Positions 61,292-64,000 of a DNA stretch of 64,000 nucleotides are shown in pieces. Source of the stretch: Mycolicibacterium bacteremicum (lineage in GTDB: Bacteria > Actinomycetota > Actinomycetes > Mycobacteriales > Mycobacteriaceae). The notes beneath the pieces are model-generated. The model worked only from the letters and a program-made list of their open reading frames with translations, searched no databases and had not been told where the DNA came from. Both the position numbers and the translations under genes were made by a program. Each line of letters begins with the position of its first letter. Position 1 is the first letter of the stretch. The stretch is taken from NCBI RefSeq assembly GCF_943913955.1, contig NZ_CALUAE010000004.1:1-64000 (forward strand), given 5' to 3'.

Positions 61292-61573
61292 TCAGCGCCA
61301 CCGCATGGTGAGCAAAAGCCCCGTGATCATGAAGGCAAACGCGATCGCGTAGTTCCATGGGCCCAGATCGGCCATCCAGCCCAGCCAGGTGGGTGCGTTC
61401 AGTCCGGTGGCGCCGAGCTGGAAGACCAGCAGCCAGAACAGACCGAACAGCATCAGGCCGACGAACAGCACCACGAACCACACGCTCGAGGGTCCGGCCT
61501 TGACCTTGACCGGGGTCCGACTCACCGGGTTGACGGTGAAGTCGTTCTTCTTACGGACTTTGGACTTGGGCAT
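61292..61573 (-). CDS. crgA: Cell division protein CrgA
   Basis: A 93-aa protein with a basic N-terminus ([16 protein letters not shown]) and two membrane helices (about 32-52 and 72-90), the standard CrgA topology. It recruits division proteins such as FtsI and links to CwsA. Divergent from the DUF881 gene, whose start lies only 18 nt away. Confidence 0.95.
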   Translation of the reverse strand: MPKSKVRKKNDFTVNPVSRTPVKVKAGPSSVWFVVLFVGLMLFGLFWLLVFQLGATGLNAPTWLGWMADLGPWNYAIAFAFMITGLLLTMRWR

Positions 61574-61591
61574 GGTTAACCTTTGAAGACG

Positions 61592-62374
61592 ATGGTCGAG
61601 GCGGTGAACCCTGAGCCTAACGCAGCGCCGGACCCCAAACGGTCGCTGTGGCGGTTCGCGGTGCCGATCGTGTGCGTGTTCGCCGGTCTGCTGCTGTCCA
61701 CCACGCACGGTGTCTCCGGCGGTGGCGAGATCCGCCGCAGTGACGCGCCCCGGCTGGTCGACCTGGTCCGGGAGACCAGTGCCAACGTCGACCGCCTGAC
61801 CGCCCGGCGCGACGCATTCGTGGCGGCCGTGGAGAGCCACCACGGCGGCTCCCCCGGCGCCGCCGCCGCGCTGGCGGCCATCACCCGGCGCTCGGACACC
61901 CTGGCCGAGCAGGCCGGCCTGGACCCCGTCCGCGGGCCCGGTCTCGTCGTCACCCTCGACGACGCCCAGCGCGATTCCGACGGTCGCTACCCGGTCGACG
62001 CCTCCCCCGACGACCTGGTCGTCCATCAACAGGACATCCAGGCGGTGCTGAACGCCCTGTGGAGTGCCGGCGCCGAGGGCATTCAGATGCAGGATCAGCG
62101 CATCATCGCGACCTCCGCGCCGCTGTGCGTCGGGAACACGCTGCTGCTCAACGGCCGCACCTACAGCCCGCCCTATGTCGTGACCGCCGTCGGGGATGCC
62201 GCGGCCATGCAGGCCGCCCTGGCCGCCGCTCCCCTGGTGACGCTGTACAAGCAGTACGTGCTGCGTTTCCAGCTCGGGTACTCCGAGCAGGTCCGCTCGT
62301 CCGTCGAGCTGCCGGGCTACCCGGCGCCGGTGCGGATGCGCTACGCCAAGGCGGCAGGTCCGCTCGGGTACTGA
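61592..62374 (+). CDS. DUF881 family membrane-anchored protein (Rv0012-like)
   Basis: A 260-aa protein with a short cytoplasmic N-terminus, one TM anchor (about residues 20-38, [16 protein letters not shown]) and an extracytoplasmic DUF881 domain with the coil [27 protein letters not shown] and [14 protein letters not shown] ... [31 protein letters not shown]. The ATG at 61592 is favoured; TTG 61583 is possible. Function unknown, linked to division by neighbourhood. Confidence 0.88.
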   Translation: MVEAVNPEPNAAPDPKRSLWRFAVPIVCVFAGLLLSTTHGVSGGGEIRRSDAPRLVDLVRETSANVDRLTARRDAFVAAVESHHGGSPGAAAALAAITRRSDTLAEQAGLDPVRGPGLVVTLDDAQRDSDGRYPVDASPDDLVVHQQDIQAVLNALWSAGAEGIQMQDQRIIATSAPLCVGNTLLLNGRTYSPPYVVTAVGDAAAMQAALAAAPLVTLYKQYVLRFQLGYSEQVRSSVELPGYPAPVRMRYAKAAGPLGY

Positions 62375-62392
62375 CGCAGACACGCTGACCAG

Positions 62393-62398
62393 TAGCCT
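62393..62398 (+). promoter_or_regulatory. Putative -10 (TAGCCT) for leaderless trpG
   Basis: TAGCCT is 6 nt from the ATG at 62405. Confidence 0.45.
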
Positions 62399-62404
62399 GA
62401 TCGC

Positions 62405-63064
62405 ATGCAGGTTCTGGTCGTCGACAATTACGACAGCTTCGTGTTCAACCTGGTCCAGTACCTGGGCCAGCTCGGAGTGACGGCCCAGGTCTGGCGCAAC
62501 GACGACGAACGGCTGAGCGATCCCGACGAGGTGGCCCGGCAGTTCGACGGCATCCTGCTCTCCCCCGGTCCCGGCACCCCCGAGCGGGCCGGCGCGTCGA
62601 TCCCGCTGGTGCACGCCAGCGCGCAGACCGGCACCCCGCTCCTCGGCGTGTGCCTGGGCCACCAGGCCATCGGGGTGGCCTTCGGCGGCACGGTGGACCG
62701 CGCCCCGGAGCTGCTGCACGGCAAGACCAGCATCGTGCATCACGCCGATGCCGGTGTGCTGCAGGGACTTCCGGATCCGTTCACGGCCACCCGGTACCAC
62801 TCACTGACGATCCTGCCGGACACCCTGCCCGCCGAGCTGGAATCCACCGGGCGGACCGACAGCGGCGTGATCATGGCCGTGCGGCACCGCGAACTGCCGA
62901 TCCACGGTGTGCAGTTCCACCCGGAATCCATCCTCACCGAGGGCGGGCATCGGATGCTGGCCAACTGGCTGGGCTACTGCGGGGCCGCGCCCGACGAGAA
63001 CCTGGTGCGCAAGCTGGAGAACGAGGTGGCCGACGCGGTGCGCGCGGCGACCGCGCGGACCTGA
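62405..63064 (+). CDS. trpG: Glutamine amidotransferase, anthranilate/para-aminobenzoate synthase component II
   Basis: A 219-aa class I glutamine amidotransferase. Catalytic Cys lies in [17 protein letters not shown] (near residue 83), His and Glu in [15 protein letters not shown]. It supplies ammonia to TrpE or PabB for tryptophan or folate synthesis. Rv0013-equivalent position beside pknB. Confidence 0.93.
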   Translation: MQVLVVDNYDSFVFNLVQYLGQLGVTAQVWRNDDERLSDPDEVARQFDGILLSPGPGTPERAGASIPLVHASAQTGTPLLGVCLGHQAIGVAFGGTVDRAPELLHGKTSIVHHADAGVLQGLPDPFTATRYHSLTILPDTLPAELESTGRTDSGVIMAVRHRELPIHGVQFHPESILTEGGHRMLANWLGYCGAAPDENLVRKLENEVADAVRAATART

Positions 63065-63135
63065 TCGCAATGTGACGCTGACGGCGCCGGCGTGCCACAT
63101 ATGGCGTGGCGGCGCTGTCAGCGGAACATTCGATC
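63063..63135. terminator. Long bidirectional hairpin between trpG and pknB
   Basis: A 73-nt imperfect inverted repeat. The outer arms GATCG...AATGT and ACATT..CGATC and inner CGCTGAC / GTCAGCG pair, closing on the CATATG centre. It separates two convergent genes. Confidence 0.7.
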
Positions 63136-63147
63136 CGGGGCGTGGGA

Positions 63148-64000
63148 CTAGGACGCGAAGTTGAGCGTGATCGAGTCCCCGTAGCCCACCCCGGCGCCCG
63201 GCGTCGGGTTCTGGGTGACCACGGCATTGGTCCGCTGACCGCTGTTGTCGACGTTGGCGCCCTTGATCAGCACACCGGTCCAGCCCAGCGCCCGCAGGTT
63301 CGGTTCGGCGTCCACCCAGAACTGTCCGGTCAGGTTGGGCATCACGAACTGGTTGCCGCGCGAGACCCGCATCTGGATCACCGCGTCCTTGGGGGTCGGT
63401 GCCCCGGCCGCCGGATTCGTGCCGACCACCTGGCCGGCCGGTGCGGTGTTGTCCACCTCGACCGGCAGCACATTCGTGAACCCAGATGCGGTCAGGATCT
63501 GTTGGCACACCTCGACGCTCTGCCCGACGCAGTCGGGAACGTTGACGCTGCCCGGACCGGATCCCACGATGATCGTGATGACGTTGGTGATGGCCGAGGT
63601 GGCATTCGCCGGCGGGTTGGTGCCCAGCACCTTGCCCTTGAGTTCGGGGGTGGACTCCGACTCCGAGGGCTGCACCCGGCCGAAGCCGGCGTCGAGCAGT
63701 TCGGTGGTGGCCTGCGCCAGCGTCATGCCCTTCACCTCGGGCACGGCGCGCTGCTCGGGCCCGGTGGACACCACGATGGTGATGTCCTCCCCCGCACTGA
63801 CCTCGGTGCCCGCCGCGGGTTCGGTGGCGATGACATGCTCGGGGCGCACCGCCGAATCGGGGCGCTGCTGCGTGCGGGTCTTGAAGCCGCGGTTCTGCAG
63901 GGCGGCGATGGCATCGGCGGACGGCTGACCGGTCACATCGGGAACCTGCACATCGCGCGGACTGTTGCCCAGGGTGTTGATGGCGATGGTCACCACCACG
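63148..64000 (-). CDS. pknB: Serine/threonine protein kinase PknB, C-terminal part
   Basis: The C-terminal 283 residues of PknB; the kinase and TM region lie beyond the window. Four PASTA repeats are visible (VPDVTGQPSADAIAALQNRGF, VPEVKGMTLAQATTELLDAGF, VPDCVGQSVEVCQQILTASGF, MPNLTGQFWVDAEPNLRALGW), which sense muropeptides or lipid II outside the cell. PknB phosphorylates CwlM and the MurJ pseudokinase, both encoded in this window. Confidence 0.95.
   Translation of the reverse strand, partial: VVVTIAINTLGNSPRDVQVPDVTGQPSADAIAALQNRGFKTRTQQRPDSAVRPEHVIATEPAAGTEVSAGEDITIVVSTGPEQRAVPEVKGMTLAQATTELLDAGFGRVQPSESESTPELKGKVLGTNPPANATSAITNVITIIVGSGPGSVNVPDCVGQSVEVCQQILTASGFTNVLPVEVDNTAPAGQVVGTNPAAGAPTPKDAVIQMRVSRGNQFVMPNLTGQFWVDAEPNLRALGWTGVLIKGANVDNSGQRTNAVVTQNPTPGAGVGYGDSITLNFAS

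Noticed and set aside
61574..62800. Long N-terminal extension of the crgA frame
   Set aside because: It runs antisense to the DUF881 and trpG genes; CrgA has its normal MPKSKVRKK start at 61573.

Overview
The window is high-GC actinobacterial DNA from around a chromosomal origin. The gene order rpmH, dnaA, oriC, dnaN, gnd, recF, DUF721 gene, gyrB, gyrA, tRNA-Ile, tRNA-Ala, together with leuS, mtc28, pcnA, mutT4, murJ, sigM, trxBA, cwlM, parBA, cwsA, ppiA, crgA, trpG and pknB, is that of Mycobacterium. The gnd gene between dnaN and recF and a glucosylglycerate hydrolase point to a rapid grower (Mycolicibacterium, M. smegmatis-like) rather than the tuberculosis complex. No species can be named from the sequence alone.

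Layout. 1-5.1 kb: polar amino-acid ABC transporter, MarR regulator, glucosylglycerate hydrolase and an SDR enzyme. 5.1-15.7 kb: leuS, the secreted Mtc28 antigen, YqgE, an MFS carrier, a DinB-like protein, an ankyrin protein, an Asp-rich repeat protein and the CCA-adding enzyme. 15.8-26.5 kb: a rightward envelope and redox block (mutT4, DUF6049 protein, murJ fusion, sigM and its putative anti-sigma factor, trxB, trxA, cwlM). 26.5-32.8 kb: a leftward chromosome-partition and membrane-insertion block (GNAT, parB, parA, rsmG, jag, yidC, yidD, rnpA, rpmH) with two parS sites. 33.3-45.0 kb: the rightward replication and topology block with oriC between dnaA and dnaN. 45.1-45.4 kb: tRNA-Ile, a small membrane peptide and tRNA-Ala. 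56.4-64 kb: an alpha/beta hydrolase, a sulfatase and the conserved cwsA, ppiA, PH-like, crgA, DUF881, trpG, pknB division and signalling block.

The most interesting region is 45,349-56,378. An 11-kb element is integrated in the 3' end of tRNA-Ala and bounded by perfect 49-bp direct repeats. It carries a tyrosine integrase, a divergent repressor/excisionase switch with an operator array, small early genes including a DUF2742 protein (family of the M. tuberculosis phiRv1/phiRv2 elements), a RepA-like ATPase containing iteron-like repeats, an HNH endonuclease, large terminase, portal, MuF-like protein, scaffold, HK97-like major capsid protein and one head-tail connector. It has no recognisable tail, tape-measure, lysis or small-terminase gene. 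The content is that of a capsid-forming phage satellite (cf-PICI-like): it would replicate and package itself in its own small head but would need a helper phage's tails and lysis. That interpretation is inference from gene content.

Many chromosomal genes here show a TANNNT hexamer 6-9 nt before the start codon, consistent with the leaderless transcripts common in mycobacteria.
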